This document shows positions 22,274 to 24,147 of a stretch of DNA of 24,147 nt, piece by piece. The stretch is taken from NCBI GenBank assembly GCA_004558525.1, contig SFCQ01000021.1:1-24147 (forward strand), given 5' to 3'. Below the pieces are notes generated by a model. That model did no database searches. It was not told where the DNA came from and was given only the letters and a program-made list of their open reading frames with translations. The DNA is from Clostridiales bacterium. Lineage in GTDB: Bacteria; Bacillota; Clostridia; Christensenellales; CAG-138. Within the stretch, counting starts at the first letter, position 1. Each line of letters opens with the position of its first letter. Made by a program: the position numbers and the translations under genes.

Positions 22274-23613
22274 AAGCCGAACGGGAAGCGCATGCGGCCT
22301 CTTTTGCCGCCCTTTTTTCCTTTGCCGGAAAACTGGCGCATCATCTTGCGCGTAGCTTCAAACTGGTTTATCAGCCTGTTGACCTCCTGTATCGTGGTGC
22401 CGCTTCCTCTTGCTATCCTTCTTCTGCGGCTCGCGTTCAGTATATCAGGTCTCCTGCGCTCCTTCGGGGTCATGCTCTTTATTATCGCCTGTGTGCGGGC
22501 AAGCTGCTTTTCGTCTATTTCCATATTGGCGAGCTTGCTTGCGTCCATTCCGGGTATCATACCCATTATGTCCTGCATGGAGCCCATTCCCTTCATCTGC
22601 TCAAACTGGTCGAGAAAATCGTCCAGCGTGAACTCATCGTTTCTCAGCCTGGCTTCAAGCTCAATTGCTTTTTTTTCATCAAATGCGCTCTGTGCCTTTT
22701 CAATAAGCGTAAGCACATCGCCCATGCCGAGTATACGGCTCGCCATTCTGTCCGGATGGAAAGGCTCTATATCGCTAAGCTTTTCTCCTGTGCCGGAGAA
22801 CTTGATGGGCTTACCCGTAACCGCCTTTACGCTCAGCGCTGCGCCGCCCCTTGTGTCTCCGTCAAGCTTGGTTATGATAACGCCAGTAAGCTCGAGCTTT
22901 TCATTGAACGCTTTAGCTACGTTTACAGCGTCCTGACCTGTCATAGCATCTATAACGAGCAGTATTTCCGCCGGCTGAACAGCGTCCCTTATGGACTCTA
23001 TCTCGTCCATCATGTTTTCGTCTATATGCAAACGGCCTGCTGTATCTATTATAACAAGGTCCTTCAGCTGACGCCTCGCTTCCTCTACGCCAAGCTTAGC
23101 AGTCTCAACAGGATCTGCCTGACCGCGCTCAAACACGGGAACGCCGACCTTCGCGCCTACCGTTTTAAGCTGATCTATAGCCGCGGGGCGGTATATATCG
23201 CAGGCGATAAGCATAGGCGCTTTGCTATACTGCTTTGATAGATAGGCGGCAAGCTTTGCAGCCATCGTGGTCTTGCCTGCGCCCTGAAGACCGGCAAGCA
23301 AAATCACGCTTGGTGATTTTGAACCGAACTCTATCTTTGAGCCTGTACCTCCCATAAGGGCGGTAAGCTCTTCGTTTACTATTTTTATTACCTGCTGGCC
23401 GGGGGTAAGGCTTTCAAGCACTTCTGAGCCTACGGCTCTCTCGGTGACCTTGTTTACAAAGCCTTTTACCACCGTAAAGCTAACGTCAGCTTCAAGCAGA
23501 GCAAGCTTGACCTCGCGCATAGCCTCGCGAACTTCCTTTTCGTTCAGCTTACCCTTGCCGCTCAGCTTCTTAAAAACATTTTGCAGTTTTGAGGAAAGCC
23601 CTTCAAATGCCAT
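22270..23613 (-). CDS. ffh: Signal recognition particle protein Ffh (SRP54)
   Basis: A 447-residue SRP GTPase that binds SRP RNA and signal sequences and docks to FtsY for membrane targeting. After the N domain (FEGLSSKLQNVFKKL), the G domain has G1 GLQGAGKTT (108-116), CDIYRPAAIDQL, G3 DTAGR (190-194), and G4 TKLDGDTRGGAALS (248 onward). The methionine-rich M domain (about 300-447) has FLDQFEQMKGMGSMQDIMGMIPGM, the RNA-binding TPKERRRPDILNASRRRRIARGSG and the usual G-rich C-terminus. The ATG at 23613 lies within the last codons of ylxM, an 11-base overlap, behind GAGGG. Confidence 0.98.
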   Translation of the reverse strand: MAFEGLSSKLQNVFKKLSGKGKLNEKEVREAMREVKLALLEADVSFTVVKGFVNKVTERAVGSEVLESLTPGQQVIKIVNEELTALMGGTGSKIEFGSKSPSVILLAGLQGAGKTTMAAKLAAYLSKQYSKAPMLIACDIYRPAAIDQLKTVGAKVGVPVFERGQADPVETAKLGVEEARRQLKDLVIIDTAGRLHIDENMMDEIESIRDAVQPAEILLVIDAMTGQDAVNVAKAFNEKLELTGVIITKLDGDTRGGAALSVKAVTGKPIKFSGTGEKLSDIEPFHPDRMASRILGMGDVLTLIEKAQSAFDEKKAIELEARLRNDEFTLDDFLDQFEQMKGMGSMQDIMGMIPGMDASKLANMEIDEKQLARTQAIIKSMTPKERRRPDILNASRRRRIARGSGTTIQEVNRLINQFEATRKMMRQFSGKGKKGGKRGRMRFPFGF

Positions 23614-23935
23614 CGTTTCCCTCTATCCTTTCAATAAGGGCCAATAAGCCCGTTCGCATGGTATCATCGTCGCATCGCAAAGCCATTTCTTTTATGGATG
23701 CTATAAGCTGCATATCCCTTTTAAGGAAACCAAGCTTCGCTTCATATTGCTCCAGCTGCTCTTCGCCGCGCAATATCGCGTCCCTCACAGCTTGCCTGGA
23801 CACGCCCTCTCTTTCGGCTATCTCCGAAAGCGAGCAATCCTCATTAAGGCTTTGTTCAAGCATTGCGCGCTGCCTGTCGGTAAGCAGCGAGCCGTACCAA
23901 TCAAGAAGAAGCCCGAGCCGCAGCCGCTTATCCAT
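23603..23935 (-). CDS. ylxM: YlxM/p13-like DNA-binding protein
   Basis: A 110-residue helix-turn-helix protein of the UPF0122/YlxM group. RLGLLLDWYGSLLTDRQRAMLEQSLNEDCSLSEIAEREGVSRQAVRDAILRGEEQLEQYE resembles sigma-70 region 4. YlxM is almost always upstream of ffh and has been linked to SRP function in streptococci; its role is otherwise unclear. The ATG at 23935 follows AGGAGG, and the end overlaps ffh by 11 bases, so the two are translationally coupled. Confidence 0.93.
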   Translation of the reverse strand: MDKRLRLGLLLDWYGSLLTDRQRAMLEQSLNEDCSLSEIAEREGVSRQAVRDAILRGEEQLEQYEAKLGFLKRDMQLIASIKEMALRCDDDTMRTGLLALIERIEGNDGI

Positions 23936-23976
23936 TAAAAACCTCCTGTAAAGGCTTTAAGCTTTACACCTATGTT

Positions 23977-24004
23977 ATTATAACTGAAATCAGCAATATG
24001 TCAA
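23977..24004 (-). promoter_or_regulatory. Sigma-A-type promoter of ylxM-ffh
   Basis: Consensus TTGACA (24004-23999) and TATAAT (23982-23977) on the minus strand with a 16-base spacer. It gives a leader of about 35 bases before ylxM. The remaining 140 bases to the right edge of the window show no open frame or clear hairpin that I can assign. Confidence 0.87.
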
Positions 24005-24147
24005 GCGTTTTTTAAGCTATTGCTGCCGTATTCAAAAAGCCCAGTAAGCCTTAGCTTAACAGTGATAAGGAAGTAATTAAAATTTCACTTTGTCGGCTGA
24101 TGGATTTTGTGTGTGCAGATATGTAATGCCGCCCGTTTTCCGGTGAA

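Noticed and set aside
22142..22936. 264-codon plus-strand open frame
   Set aside because: It is antisense to ffh and rpsP, with a low-complexity Ser/Leu-rich translation typical of a shadow frame.
24005..24147. Possible gene or RNA at the right edge
   Set aside because: No open frame, strong hairpin or known RNA motif is visible in these 143 bases; a short TAAGC/GCTTA repeat is too weak to interpret.

Overview
The window is a compact bacterial core-gene block in which every convincing gene lies on the minus strand, so transcription runs from high to low coordinates. The order ylxM-ffh-rpsP-KH protein-rimM-trmD-rplS-rbgA-rnhB-yraN, then comM-dprA-topA-trmFO-hslV-hslU, and rplM-rpsI is the arrangement typical of Firmicutes. 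Moderate GC content, AGGAGG-type ribosome binding sites, sigma-A-like promoters and a SleB-type wall hydrolase fit a clostridial Gram-positive. The genus cannot be fixed from sequence alone.

Right part (24147 to about 19950): SRP and ribosome/tRNA maturation genes. A near-consensus promoter precedes ylxM-ffh. A second promoter overlaps the ffh stop codon and drives rpsP-KH-rimM-trmD. A third, with both -35 and extended -10, drives rplS through a short structured leader. Gene overlaps (ylxM/ffh, rimM/trmD) point to translational coupling. trmD and rnhB both start with TTG behind strong ribosome binding sites.

Middle (19950 to about 13480): a terminator closes rplS. It is followed by a 113-117 bp imperfect inverted repeat flanked by TA that no gene explains, then rbgA-rnhB-yraN. 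Next comes an accessory pair: a 1257-residue membrane protein with a signal peptide, an extracellular sugar-binding-like domain and two different GT-C glycosyltransferase halves (the second a PMT/GT39 type), followed by a GtrA-type membrane protein. Together they suggest lipid-linked-sugar glycosylation at the outer face of the membrane.

Left part (13440 to 1): comM-dprA (DNA processing), topA-trmFO, and hslV-hslU followed by a translationally coupled SH3/SleB-type wall hydrolase. Compared with the Bacillus layout, xerC is missing between trmFO and hslV, and codY is missing after hslU. An attenuator-like terminator then abuts the start of an 803-residue nucleotidyltransferase fused to a phosphomannomutase-like domain that has lost its recognisable catalytic motifs. 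trmL follows with its own promoter, whose -10 box and start site lie inside a perfect 8-bp inverted repeat. Finally rplM-rpsI has a consensus promoter and a leader that may be an L13 autoregulatory element.

Most of the window is ordinary housekeeping DNA. The points that merit a second look are the TA-flanked palindrome at 19768-19884, the pseudoenzyme fusion, the dual GT-C protein, and the three promoter- or start-overlapping palindromes.
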